From G958295935 sp965224235 (lineage in GTDB: Bacteria; Chloroflexota; Dehalococcoidia; Lucifugimonadales; Lucifugimonadaceae), in contig CBDCYP010000002.1 in NCBI GenBank assembly GCA_965224235.1, positions 620,001 to 684,000 on the forward strand: 64,000 nucleotides of DNA. The letters are read 5' to 3'. This document shows, one piece after another, positions 35,624 through 44,056 of the stretch. Both the position numbers and the translations under genes were made by a program. Each line of letters opens with the position of its first letter. Positions within the stretch are counted from its first letter, which is position 1. The notes under the pieces are model-generated. The model was not told the DNA's origin and searched no databases. It worked only from the letters and a program-made list of their open reading frames with translations.

Positions 35624-36013
35624 ATGGGTCAGGACTCTGATCAACATCCTGAAGAGCGTGCATCAGTTGAAGAGGTAACATTCACTGCCGAAACTTTCGA
35701 AGGTCCGCTCCCCGCGCCCTGGATACTTGGACTATATAAGCAGACATACGAGGACGCGCCCGAATTTATATTCAGGGAGTTCCAAAAGCAGGGAGATCAT
35801 CGTCGCAAGGAGGAAGCGCTTGCGACACGACGGCTATTTTCTTTACAGCAATTGGGTATGATTGGCGCATAATGTATTGCCATGGCCGCTTTCGCCATTG
35901 TGGCCGTAGCTTTCGCTTTTGGTTATCCGGCGTATGGCGCTGCCGTTTTCGGTGCTACATCGGCAGGTATACTGGCACGGTTCTTCATAGGGCGGCGTAA
36001 CTCAGATTCATAG
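35624..36013 (+). pseudogene. DUF2335 family membrane protein gene with in-frame TAA
   Basis: The segment from ATG 35624 reads EEVTFTAETFEGPLPAPWIL, GLYKQTYEDAPEFIFREFQK and DHRRKEEALATRRLFSLQQL, matching the DUF2335 soluble half (FxGPLPPPxxLxxYE...HRxxxE). After TAA at 35870-35872 the same frame continues with a membrane half: MAAFAIVAVAFAFGYPAYGA and VFGATSAGILARFFIGRRNS, stop 36011-36013. One nonsense change therefore splits the gene. The DUF2335 family are small membrane proteins, often near mobile or phage genes. It follows the MITE-interrupted small gene directly. A base-call error cannot be excluded, but the neighbouring gene is also broken. Confidence 0.7.
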
Positions 36014-36174
36014 CCTTCGGCATCGGGACGTCTCCCTTCGTTCACGGCTTATACCCGCGGCACAGCCGGGATACGCTCGTGTCCGCGGTCACCATTAGAG
36101 TATGATCTCCCGTAGTCTCTGACTGCCCGCCTGTGTCCTTCCGTATATGAATCCCTTTCGAATGCTTTCCCCGC

Positions 36175-36576
36175 CTACGAACGAGGTGGAGTGATGATCT
36201 CGCAGGAGGGACCTGTCGCACGGGCGAGTTTCCTGTCGAGCGTCACAAGCGGGCAATCAAGGGCCTCAGCCAGCGCCACGTACCAAGCGTCGTAGCTGGT
36301 CAGGTTTTCGCGCAACTCCCATATCCGCTCAGCAAATGGCATGAATGGGAAAAGGTTCACGTCAAGCCGGAGCATGCTGTGGAAGGCGATGGCTGCCTCT
36401 ACGCGTGACAGGTTGCCGGACCGTGATTGCCGGCGCAGGACGTTGGTGCTTTCGACCAGCGCCAGTTCCGGACTGGCCAACCCACCTTCTGCGATCGCCG
36501 ATTCCGCCCACAGTCCGTCGTGACCTGAGTCGACCAGCGCCGCAACAATAACGGTTGCGTCGACGACCGTCGTCAC
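36175..36576 (-). CDS. vapC: PIN-domain ribonuclease toxin of a VapBC/FitAB-type pair
   Basis: 133 residues from a GTG that overlaps the antitoxin stop (GTGA). PIN signature acids: the Asp in TTVVDATVIVAALVDSG (residue 6), Glu in ELALVESTNVLRR (about 42), and Asp in SYDAWYVALAEALDCPLVTL (about 95), with the final Asp of VTLDRKLARA. VapC toxins are Mg-dependent RNases that cut tRNA or rRNA until bound by the antitoxin. A truncated copy of the 3' end lies at 34724-34815. The overlap and order (antitoxin first) are typical. Confidence 0.9.
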   Translation of the reverse strand: MTTVVDATVIVAALVDSGHDGLWAESAIAEGGLASPELALVESTNVLRRQSRSGNLSRVEAAIAFHSMLRLDVNLFPFMPFAERIWELRENLTSYDAWYVALAEALDCPLVTLDRKLARATGPSCEIITPPRS

Positions 36577-36809
36577 GCCCGGTCTGCGTCACGTGCGCGG
36601 AGAATGCTTGAAGTCGAGACGCGAGTCCCGGTGGCGGCCTTGCGCTCGCGGACTTCATCGAGCCACATGTCAACGGAAGGTTTCGCAACAAGCCGCTCCA
36701 ACTCCCCGCGTAGGAACTCCTGCATGGACTGGCGTCGGCGAGCGGCTCGCGCCGCGATCTCGTCGCGGACTTCTTCGGGTACTCCTCTAATTGTGATCTG
36801 TACAGGCAT
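36573..36809 (-). CDS. vapB: Ribbon-helix-helix antitoxin of the PIN toxin
   Basis: 78 residues from ATG 36809; an upstream in-frame start at 36851 would add LAICCCLWHYAV, which is unlikely. The N-terminal MPVQITIRGVPEEVRDEIAA and RAARRRQSMQEFLRGELERL match FitA-like ribbon-helix-helix proteins (VxITIRxVPxxVxxxL) that dimerise on operator DNA. The C-terminal ~35 residues (WLDEVRERKAATGTRVS) should wrap the PIN toxin. It overlaps the toxin by 4 bp. Such antitoxins usually repress their own operon; a promoter in 36810-36960 is expected, and the AT-rich stretch there (CATAATGCCATAAACAACAG) fits. Confidence 0.88.
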   Translation of the reverse strand: MPVQITIRGVPEEVRDEIAARAARRRQSMQEFLRGELERLVAKPSVDMWLDEVRERKAATGTRVSTSSILRARDADRA

Positions 36810-36965
36810 GACAGCATAATGCCATAAACAACAGCATATCGCAAGCATCATTGGGATCCCACAAAGGTCTCATGGAGGACATGGCGCCAACCTCACCCGC
36901 GGCTCCGTCCCGCGCGTAGAATGCAGGGCCGCGGCTGCGCGGGTATGCGGCCGACAGGAGTTACC

Positions 36966-38228
36966 GTGCCAACAAGTACAGTTTTTATTGCCGCCCGAGT
37001 CGCTAACGCAGAGGTCACCGGATGGCTCACCGACCACGCCGTTCTTGTCGACGACGGCCGCATTTCGGCAGTAACGCCCGCGTCGCAGCTTCCGTCGGAC
37101 GTGGAGTCGAACTATACGGTCCTTGATCTAGGGGACGTCTCGCTCTTGCCGGGGCTGTGCGACGCGCACTGCCACATGCACTGTTCCGCAGGACCCAACG
37201 CACAGGAAGAGGCCCTAACCGAAAAGCCGGACAGGCTACTCATGCGGGCCACCAACGCCATGCGGCGCATCCTGATGAGCGGGACCACCACGGTGCGGGA
37301 TATCGGAGCTCGCAACGACGTTTCGTTTTCAATCCTGAACGGGATAGAAATGGGCGCCATCCCCGGCCCGAGGCTGATCTGCGCCGGCACACCGATCACC
37401 ATTACCTCCGGCCATTGCTGGTTCTTCGGCACCGAGGCCGACACCAAAGAACAGGTCGTACACGCGATTCGGCGGCAGGTCAAACTCGGCGCGCGCGCCA
37501 TCAAGATGATGGCCACCGGCGGCATGTTTACGCCCACCGCAAACCCCCGTATGCCGCAGTACGACGTCGACACGCTACGCGCAGCCGTGTACGAGGCGGA
37601 ACGGCTCAACGTGCAGATCGTCGCCCATACGTTGTCGGCGCAGGGCACGCGAAACTGCGTCGAGGCCGGGATACATCACCTGATACACGCCCGATGGCTG
37701 GACGCAGACCCGGCGAAGAAGCTGGCGTTTGATCCGCGGGTCGCGGAACAGATGGCGGAAAACGGACAGTGGGTCGACCCGACGATCGGTCACCACCTTC
37801 TCGGTGAAGAGGCGCGGGCCCTGGAGGAGAACATCGTTCCGACGAAGCCGTGGTCCGTGCAGCAGGTGACGATCACCGAAGAGGAGCACATCGAAACGAT
37901 CATGGGCATGAGCAACGCCGGCGTTCGATTCACGGCCGGACTCGACATGGGCATGCCGAACTCAGACCATGCCAACTCGGGCGCGAACGCGTGGTCATTC
38001 CACGAGTGGCTCGGGTGGGACACCTGGAGAGCGATCCGCGCCAACACCGCCGATACCGCCGAGGCGCTGCGCGTCGGGGACGAGGTCGGCCGGATAGAGC
38101 CCGGCAAGATCGCCGACCTTGCGGCTTTTCGCGGGGACCCGGCCGCCAACATCCGCGACTTGATCAACGCTGCCACGGTGGTACAGCGGGGCAAGGTTGT
38201 GAAGCTGAACGGAGAGGCTCTGATCTAG
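36966..38228 (+). CDS. Amidohydrolase family metalloenzyme
   Basis: 420 residues from GTG 36966, preceded by AGGAGT six bases upstream; the open frame from 36921 has no ribosome-binding site. Metal ligands of the amidohydrolase barrel: GLCDAHCHMHCSAGP (HxH) after PG, the Lys of ARAIKMMATGGMFTP, His in VQIVAHTLSAQGTR and AGIHHLIHARWLD, and the Asp in RFTAGLDMGMPNSDHA. The closing IEPGKIADLAAFRGDPAANI is the composite beta domain. It resembles imidazolonepropionase/Xaa-Pro dipeptidase-like amidohydrolases. Substrate unknown. It is a single gene preceding a decayed region. Confidence 0.9.
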   Translation: MPTSTVFIAARVANAEVTGWLTDHAVLVDDGRISAVTPASQLPSDVESNYTVLDLGDVSLLPGLCDAHCHMHCSAGPNAQEEALTEKPDRLLMRATNAMRRILMSGTTTVRDIGARNDVSFSILNGIEMGAIPGPRLICAGTPITITSGHCWFFGTEADTKEQVVHAIRRQVKLGARAIKMMATGGMFTPTANPRMPQYDVDTLRAAVYEAERLNVQIVAHTLSAQGTRNCVEAGIHHLIHARWLDADPAKKLAFDPRVAEQMAENGQWVDPTIGHHLLGEEARALEENIVPTKPWSVQQVTITEEEHIETIMGMSNAGVRFTAGLDMGMPNSDHANSGANAWSFHEWLGWDTWRAIRANTADTAEALRVGDEVGRIEPGKIADLAAFRGDPAANIRDLINAATVVQRGKVVKLNGEALI

Positions 38229-38307
38229 AGCCTGGTAACCGGGACAGGCCCGCGACGCGCCTGAAGGGCGCAGCCTGCTCAGGCGTCTTGGCGCACAACG
38301 CCACAGC

Positions 38308-38574
38308 TTGGCTCTGGCAATGGACCGGACGTACGAGGGCGGCGAGACGCGCCAACTTGCGTTGGCGCCGGGGTTCACGCCTGTCGTTCCACCGCTCAGG
38401 AGCCGGGTCGAACCCCGGGAGTATGACAGGGAGATGTACATGAGGCGAAATGAGATCGAGCGCCTGTTCCGGAGATTGAAAGGCTACCGCCGTATCTTCT
38501 CCTGCTTTGAAAAGCCGGACGCCCTCTTTCCGGGATTCATATTGTTCGCCCTCATCGCTGATGCGCTGAGATAG
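38308..38574 (+). pseudogene. C-terminal remnant of an IS5-type transposase
   Basis: The last ~50 residues read MYMRRNEIERLFRRLKGYRR, IFSCFEKPDALFPGFILFAL and IADALR before a stop, matching the IS5/IS4 DDE transposase C-terminus with the final catalytic Glu (NEIERLFRRLK). The first ~40 residues (LALAPGFTPVVPPLRSR) are partly recognisable. The DDE domain upstream is missing, so the element is dead. No terminal inverted repeats found. Confidence 0.75.
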
Positions 38575-38595
38575 TGTTAACCGACCCTAGGCGAA

Positions 38596-38816
38596 ACAGG
38601 CAGGTTGACCGAGTTTAACTGCCCGTTGAAAACGGATGCCGGCGCGCACATAGTTCATACGTCTCCGGTTAAACAAAATGACCGGCCATTCGACCAACCC
38701 AAAAAATGTGGAACTACTGGATCGACTCGTTCACAAACGCTGTCGACCAAGTCCGATTGACCAAAATCATCCTCCAGCGCTGCGGCGTAGACCCCGCCAC
38801 CGTCTCTGTGTCCTGA
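38596..38816 (+). pseudogene. Diverged, frameshifted partial copy of the C-terminal domain of the HEPN gene
   Basis: This stretch aligns base for base with 39651-39872 (222 bp) except for a one-base deletion near 38707. Translated around the shift it reads TGRLTEFNCPLKTDAGAH, then NYWIDSFTNAVDQVRLTKI and LQRCGVDPATVSVS against TGRLTEDMCPLTTYRGAH and ILRRCSVDPSTVFVS downstream. The preceding N-terminal HEPN part is absent. It looks like an old partial duplication with relaxed selection. Confidence 0.75.
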
Positions 38817-38936
38817 TCCTGGCTTGCCGGGTTACGTCTAACGCGGTGTTGGCGTATATGGCAGAGGCGAAGCCGGTCGCCTAACCTGTCCTCAGGCCCG
38901 GTCCCGGGCACGAACCAGTCACGGAGTCGCTACCTG

Positions 38937-39872
38937 ATGGCCACCGTCGCAAGGCCAAACAAAGACGCCATGATCAGGTCGCTCGACATCTACCGCGACG
39001 CCATGCGCCCGTTCATCGTGCGCAGCCTTGGGAGCAGGCGCGACAGCTCCATACCGGACGATCTCCGCCACCGGATGATTGAGGCCGTCAGGAAGGGCCA
39101 AAAGGCCCACGACGCCATAGATATCGGCGACTTCCCGCATCTCGTAAGCAGCAACTGGCAGGGCATCTTCAGCAAGTCCATGCAGAGCTCGGACCGCAGT
39201 CGGCTGTTCCTGATTCGAGACGCGCGAAACGACGCCAGCCACCCCGGCAGCTCCGACTTGGAATGCGATTCGGTAACCGCGCGGCTCACCGACATCGCCG
39301 ACGTACTGCGCAACATCGGCGCGCCGGAAGAGGCCAAAACGGTCCAGAGCATCAGAGACGGACTGTCCGGCGCGACCGGCGCAACTGTGGCGAGAGAGAC
39401 GCCTGAGCCAGTCACTGCCGCGATTGGCGCGGGGACCAGCTCGGTGGGCAGCAGAGTGATGCCCAAGGCTCAGACGATAACATCGCCCGTTCACGACGCG
39501 GTACCCGTGTCGGCCAGCGTTCCCCTGAACGAATTGAACCCAGGATCCGGTCAGACGCCCCCTCGACTCATAACGTTTCCGGACGGAGCCAGAAAATCGC
39601 TCAGATTCTGGTACGACCTTCAGGTCGCGGTAGTCGCATGGCTCGCCGAGACAGGCAGGTTGACCGAGGACATGTGCCCTTTGACCACGTACCGCGGCGC
39701 ACACCTCGTCCACACCTTTCCAGTCAAACAATACGGCCGGCCATTCGGCCAGGCCAAACAGATAGGGAACTACTGGATCGACACGTTCCCGAACGCGTAC
39801 GATCATGCCCGGTTCACCAGGATCATCCTGCGGCGTTGCTCCGTAGACCCCTCCACCGTCTTCGTATCCTGA
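38937..39872 (+). CDS. Swt1-like HEPN domain protein with uncharacterised C-terminal domain
   Basis: 311 residues. The N-terminal ~125 residues (YRDAMRPFIVRSLGSRRD, LIRDARNDASHPGSSDLE, LTDIADVLRNIGAPEEAK) resemble HEPN_Swt1. The RNase motif RxxxxH appears as RNDASH (residues 97-102), with Asp after it, so it may be a catalytically active RNA-cutting domain. A low-complexity linker follows (residues 140-200), then a conserved domain from about 200 (RLITFPDGARKSLRFWYDLQ, YWIDTFPNAYDHARF). Part of that domain is duplicated upstream in degenerate form. HEPN proteins are common in abortive-infection and toxin modules. It stands between the IS5 remnant and the DUF262 cassette, in opposite orientation to the latter. 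Confidence 0.6.
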   Translation: MATVARPNKDAMIRSLDIYRDAMRPFIVRSLGSRRDSSIPDDLRHRMIEAVRKGQKAHDAIDIGDFPHLVSSNWQGIFSKSMQSSDRSRLFLIRDARNDASHPGSSDLECDSVTARLTDIADVLRNIGAPEEAKTVQSIRDGLSGATGATVARETPEPVTAAIGAGTSSVGSRVMPKAQTITSPVHDAVPVSASVPLNELNPGSGQTPPRLITFPDGARKSLRFWYDLQVAVVAWLAETGRLTEDMCPLTTYRGAHLVHTFPVKQYGRPFGQAKQIGNYWIDTFPNAYDHARFTRIILRRCSVDPSTVFVS

Positions 39873-39904
39873 ACCCGCCTGTCGAGTTACACCTAACGTG
39901 GTGT

Positions 39905-40855
39905 TCACAGAGGCAAATGCGGACCGATGTACCCTATTTCAATAACATAAGTTCGTCGTATGAACCGGAGGTGAATACGACCGCTACTTCCGTAACGTGC
40001 ATGCCAAAAATATGGGTGGCGGGAGCCATCACTTGATCTGAACCACCGGTACTGACTGAGTGTAGGGGAGTTTCTGACTTTGAAGGATTCGTTGGTCACC
40101 TTGGAGTGCCAAGGCGGCATAGCATCCGCGACTTTCCGCCAGCTTAAGGCAGAATCATCCAAACTCGAAAGTTTGTTCACTATTGTCCCCATCTCACCCG
40201 TATTCAATTGACTCAACTGATTCTCCACATCCACCCCGAACACAAGGTTTGGGAAAGCGTCGCCAGTTTCTTGCCACAGATCCTTACCGCTAGTGACATG
40301 GCCGAGATTTTCACGCATCCGGGCGCGATTTTTCTTGACTATTAGTAGCGCATGCGCCGTCCTCGCGAGATTGTCAATAGTCTCCGAGGCCTCGTCGAAA
40401 ACTCCGTTAGATAGGAGTTCAAGAAAGTCAATCGTCAACTCACTTCTGTCCCAGATGCGGTCGGATGGGAATCCCACCGCGATTCCATCGCTGATCGCGC
40501 AGAATAGCAACGGATTGCCGTCGGGCGGCAGTAGGGTCCGGTCTTCGCATCTAAGAAATCGATCTTCGATTCCTGGTGCAACCTTATTGAGCAGCGGGGC
40601 TTTACTTTCAAGTCGAAGTAGGAACAGGCTTTCGTCTCGTGCACCTCGGCTACGCAATGCGTTGTAGGCATCACACAAGGTCCAATCGCCGACACAGCGT
40701 ATCTCATGCGAGTAAAGTGACGACCTCAAAGCAGGTTCGGACACAGCTTCCGATACCAATACCGACATCCCTACGGCAACCTCCCTGAGCCAGTCGAGTG
40801 CTGTGATGCGGTCCGGGGCAGACAGACTCGCTTGATTCAGTACCATCTCCCGCAT
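39905..40855 (-). CDS. Third gene of the DUF262/ATPase cassette, unknown function
   Basis: 316 residues from ATG 40855, which follows the ATPase stop with one base between (TAATATG). No signal peptide or membrane segment. The middle has SDGIAVGFPSDRIWDRSELT and FLELLSNGVFDEASETIDNL. The C-terminus, YFWHARYGSSGRIHLRFIRR followed by TYVIEIGYIGPHLPL, resembles the end of small toxin-like RelE-fold or related domains I have seen in other conflict systems, but I cannot assign a family. Its strict coupling to an AAA ATPase and a DUF262 gene suggests it is the effector or partner of that unit. Not recognised as a known enzyme. Confidence 0.55.
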   Translation of the reverse strand: MREMVLNQASLSAPDRITALDWLREVAVGMSVLVSEAVSEPALRSSLYSHEIRCVGDWTLCDAYNALRSRGARDESLFLLRLESKAPLLNKVAPGIEDRFLRCEDRTLLPPDGNPLLFCAISDGIAVGFPSDRIWDRSELTIDFLELLSNGVFDEASETIDNLARTAHALLIVKKNRARMRENLGHVTSGKDLWQETGDAFPNLVFGVDVENQLSQLNTGEMGTIVNKLSSLDDSALSWRKVADAMPPWHSKVTNESFKVRNSPTLSQYRWFRSSDGSRHPYFWHARYGSSGRIHLRFIRRTYVIEIGYIGPHLPL

Positions 40856-40856
40856 A

Positions 40857-41984
40857 TTACGGCCTCGGCGCGAGCAATCTCGAAAGATTTTCGTCGTGTT
40901 GGTCAAAAAACCCTAATGGCCAAGTCGATAACCGCCCATCCGCGTCAATCTCAGGAGATTTAACGATCGACTTGTTTCCGTCGCGCTCAAAGTAATGAAC
41001 GGCAGTGTCGGCCGGATTGATCACTCCATCTCTGACAGCGATACGAACTCCGTCCAAAAAATGATCACTGTGAGTCTCGGCGAACACTTGTACACCCGCA
41101 CTTGCGGCCCTGGCAGCCAACTCGGCCAGTTTGGTCTGTCCGCGGGGGTGCAAATGGGCTTCCGGATTTTCCAAGAGACATAGGGTTCCTGGTGGAGACA
41201 GTAGGCTAAGTATCACCGGGAACGCGTACGAAAGCCCAAATCCTACGTTCGTGGCTCTGTGTTGTCGGGACTCGACATCCCCCTGACGGTCAAACGAGAA
41301 TCCTGCGACAATGGCATCCGCCGCCGGCACATTGTCTAGTCGCAAATGGGCACCGGGACTCACGTCTTGAAGCCACTGGTCTACGACATTCACCAGACGT
41401 CTACTGTCGCGGGACAAGCAACGAGGATCGTTCGCAGAGAATGCGTCGTCCTGATGCTGACTTAAGTAATTCCATGCGTATTCGCTACTCGATCCAAAAT
41501 CTCCCAAGCGGCCATGGATTTCTGACAGCGGGTACGTCTTCCTCGGGCCTATCCGCTCTGCGTTAACATAAACAAGATTGCCGCTAAAAGGTGGTATTGT
41601 TTGCCAGTCATAGGGGATCAACTCATCAAGTCCATCTATCCGATCGTGGAGAACATTCAGTTGCCCTGCGATTTTGGAATACTCGAAAGCCAGTTTCCAC
41701 TGTGGTACATGTGTTCCAGCTTCGAGGCCGAGCATCAAGATATCGCTTTCAGCATCCTCAAATAGGACGTCCGATCCCGTGCCTAAGTCCGTTCGAACTC
41801 CGCCGAGAACCAATCTGCCTTTAAGTAATTCACCAGCTTCGAAAGACTGTCGCAAGATCAACAGTGCTTGTAGGACACTACTTTTACCCATTCCGTTCAA
41901 CCCACAAAGAAGATTCAATGGCCTACAAGATAAGTGCAGCTGCTCGAAACATTTAAAGTTCGTAAGATAGATACGCGTCAGCAT
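40857..41984 (-). CDS. AAA15/DUF3696-type ATPase of a defence-like cassette
   Basis: 375 residues. Opens MLTRIYLTNFKCFEQLHLSC, the SMC/RecF-like start of the AAA_15/AAA_21 family. Walker A GLNGMGKSSVL near 28; Walker B and D-loop LCLLENPEAHLHPRGQTKL near 268; then VQVFAETHSDHFLDGVRIAV, the Asp/His-containing end typical of these ATPases. A region HFLDGVRIAVRDGVINPADT fits DUF3696. Such proteins are P-loop ATPases of OLD/Wadjet/RecF relation. Its start overlaps the DUF262 stop (TAATG), and the unknown 316-residue gene follows after TAAT. Confidence 0.85.
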   Translation of the reverse strand: MLTRIYLTNFKCFEQLHLSCRPLNLLCGLNGMGKSSVLQALLILRQSFEAGELLKGRLVLGGVRTDLGTGSDVLFEDAESDILMLGLEAGTHVPQWKLAFEYSKIAGQLNVLHDRIDGLDELIPYDWQTIPPFSGNLVYVNAERIGPRKTYPLSEIHGRLGDFGSSSEYAWNYLSQHQDDAFSANDPRCLSRDSRRLVNVVDQWLQDVSPGAHLRLDNVPAADAIVAGFSFDRQGDVESRQHRATNVGFGLSYAFPVILSLLSPPGTLCLLENPEAHLHPRGQTKLAELAARAASAGVQVFAETHSDHFLDGVRIAVRDGVINPADTAVHYFERDGNKSIVKSPEIDADGRLSTWPLGFFDQHDENLSRLLAPRP

Positions 41985-43129
41985 TAGATAAACTCCTGTA
42001 ATAGTTGACCGACTGTCTTAAACCGTTTCTGGACATTTTTAGGATCGCCAGTCGAGCGAGAAATGGCTCTGTCAAATTCGACGTCTTCGTTCATTACCTG
42101 TCTGAATCTGCACCGCAACCGATCCCCGGCCTGAATAATGTTATCGATTTGATCTGGTGCACAACGTGCTAAATGCACTCCCCATGCCTCAAAAAGGGCT
42201 CTATTGATTGGACGTCTTTGATGTTTTTCATCATATCTTGTCCTAAAGGCGTCGTTGTCAAAGATTTTAAAGGCCACGTGCATTGCCTTCTTAAAGTGTT
42301 GCGCGATGAAACTTCGCTGGCTGGGAGTCATGCAATTGACTTTGTCCATTGTAGTCGCTAAGAAACCATCGAGGTCTTGAGTAGTGTAGTCTTCCGGAGG
42401 TGTGATGTAGAAGGCTAGGAAACGAAGCACACATTCTCGGTCAGCCATCCGACGTGTAGATATAGAATTATCTGTTGCCTGTAGGAACTCGTCCGACGAT
42501 GATAAGCTATACAAGAACTCCCGGATGACGCCAGGATGCATTGCGTGTCGGATCTCCTGTTTGTTCAGCGCCATCCCACCGGTATTGATTCGCAGAAACA
42601 CATTGAATTTCACTTTGTTTGGTGTGCCCGGTTCAATTATATTGACGATGAGTTGAGTCTCACCGATTCTTCGCTGCATCTGTCGAGGTAATTGATCATA
42701 ATACTGTCCATTAAACCATGTCAGATATTCGAGTTTATGTAGGGCGAATGTGTTGGCAACGTAATCGTTAATAGTCGACATTCGTTGAAGCCCGTCGACT
42801 ACCTGCCAATCATCTTTGCCATCAGCAGCAACATAGAATACTGGAATTGGTATTTTTAAAAGTAGTGATTCGATCAGACGGCTCTTCCTTGTGTTATCCC
42901 AGATTCCACGTAGACGTTGGAAGTCCGGGAACAAATCAAGTCCGCCGTGCTCAATCCGGGAGACTAGTTGTGCGACAACGATGTTCACAGGACGGATTTT
43001 GACTTCTTCGGGATCGAATGGGTCCGTGATGTCTTCAGGCGATTCGATTTGTTCATCTTGCAAGCCCGTGTTTTCACTGCCGTTCTGGTCACTGTCAACT
43101 GAAATCGAGTCTTCCGATTTGATAGTCAC
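41984..43129 (-). CDS. DUF262 domain protein (ParB/GmrS-like) heading the cassette
   Basis: 381 residues. After an acidic N-terminal ~35 residues (DEQIESPEDITDPFDPEE) the DUF262 domain starts: VNIVVAQLVSRIEHGGLDLF, PDFQRLRGIWDNTRKSRLIE, SLLLKIPIPVFYVA, and the motif WQVVDGLQRMSTINDYV near 115 (family DGQQR, here DGLQR). VFLRINTGGMALNKQEIRHA is the second conserved block. DUF262 domains share the ParB/Srx fold and occur in GmrSD and BrxU-type restriction factors. It is the first gene of the minus-strand cassette. Gln to Leu in DGQQR may change NTPase ability. No DUF1524 HNH domain is attached. Confidence 0.88.
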   Translation of the reverse strand: MTIKSEDSISVDSDQNGSENTGLQDEQIESPEDITDPFDPEEVKIRPVNIVVAQLVSRIEHGGLDLFPDFQRLRGIWDNTRKSRLIESLLLKIPIPVFYVAADGKDDWQVVDGLQRMSTINDYVANTFALHKLEYLTWFNGQYYDQLPRQMQRRIGETQLIVNIIEPGTPNKVKFNVFLRINTGGMALNKQEIRHAMHPGVIREFLYSLSSSDEFLQATDNSISTRRMADRECVLRFLAFYITPPEDYTTQDLDGFLATTMDKVNCMTPSQRSFIAQHFKKAMHVAFKIFDNDAFRTRYDEKHQRRPINRALFEAWGVHLARCAPDQIDNIIQAGDRLRCRFRQVMNEDVEFDRAISRSTGDPKNVQKRFKTVGQLLQEFI

Positions 43130-43593
43130 TTAAAGCCCCCCCGTCTGAAATAGGTCAATCTCTCTAAGTCTGGTGTGAGGAATTCGAGCCTGGTTTTGAG
43201 TGGTCCGTCCTTGCAGTCGGATGTTCAGTGTTTCTGATCCCACCATCCCACCGTCACGAATTAGTCAAGACAGGCGGCCGCAGTGTGGCCGTCGGCAAAA
43301 TGGCTATCTTCGGTATTGTTTCACACGACCCATCACCACTGTGGTGCAGGAACTATGCTGGCGGGATAACTGCTTTTACGATACGTGAAGGAGAGGATAT
43401 CTGCAATGATCATAGGTATGTCGGATTGCCCCGCATTTGGACTTGGCCCGGGGTGGTGGGCACGGAGTGCCAGTAATGTGCCACATGGGTGTTGCCGCAC
43501 TCCGCACCAGAGCAAACTCATTTGGGCAGTGCGGAGGTTGGGAAATTCGCGCGTCACCCTTCACAGTCGCCCTCACGCCAGACCTTCAACTGA
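43130..43593. other. Intergenic region upstream of the DUF262 cassette
   Basis: 464 bp. AT-richer than its surroundings near 43290-43400. Short frames exist (e.g. GIVSHDPSPLWCRNYAGGITA) but none is convincing and frames change repeatedly, so this is probably decayed coding DNA plus the DUF262 promoter. No RNA gene, CRISPR or IS end seen. Confidence 0.35.
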
Positions 43594-44034
43594 TCAGCGT
43601 GGAGGGGGCCTTGGACTCCCGCTCCTCGCCTGACGCCGTCGCTGTGGACCGGGACCAGCGGTAGGAGTGCGCCGACCGATGCTCGTATTCTTGCTACCGC
43701 AAATGGCGAATAGCGCGGCGCTGACCAGGAATACGACCGCCACGGCGTATGCCACGGTGATGAGATACGCACCGGCGCCGGCGGTCAAAATTAACACGGC
43801 TGCCGAGGCCCTGGGGTGGTTCAGCGCCATGAACGCCGCGCCACCTGCGACGATTGACGCGAGAACTGCCAACATCCCCCGCCAGACGACCACACTGGAC
43901 TCCTCGGAACCGAATGTAACCCCGAATTCCCCAAAATTCAGGACGGCCGCACCGCCCACTACCGCGACGGCCGCACCGCCCACGAAGCCGCATACGGCGC
44001 CTATCAGGCCTAAGACAAGCGCTGCTATTCGCAT
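43594..44034 (-). CDS. Small four-helix membrane protein (DUF4064-like)
   Basis: 146 residues. Hydrophobic segments at about 3-30 (ALVLGLIGAVCGFVGGAAVA), 50-70 (MLAVLASIVAGGAAFMAL), 78-97 (AVLILTAGAGAYLITVAYAV) and 96-113 (AVVFLVSAALFAICG) suggest four helices with a basic C-terminal tail (PQRRRQARSGSPRPPPR). The pattern resembles DUF4064-type or general small membrane proteins found beside housekeeping genes in Gram-positive and Chloroflexota genomes. It stands 22 bp from the gcvPB stop; function unknown. Call is weak beyond membrane protein. Confidence 0.55.
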   Translation of the reverse strand: MRIAALVLGLIGAVCGFVGGAAVAVVGGAAVLNFGEFGVTFGSEESSVVVWRGMLAVLASIVAGGAAFMALNHPRASAAVLILTAGAGAYLITVAYAVAVVFLVSAALFAICGSKNTSIGRRTPTAGPGPQRRRQARSGSPRPPPR

Positions 44035-44056
44035 TCCACGCTCTCAGTCAAGTGTT

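Noticed and set aside
43228..43664. Short plus-strand open frames in the intergenic region
   Set aside because: Frames change within tens of codons and no family is recognisable; no ribosome-binding site.
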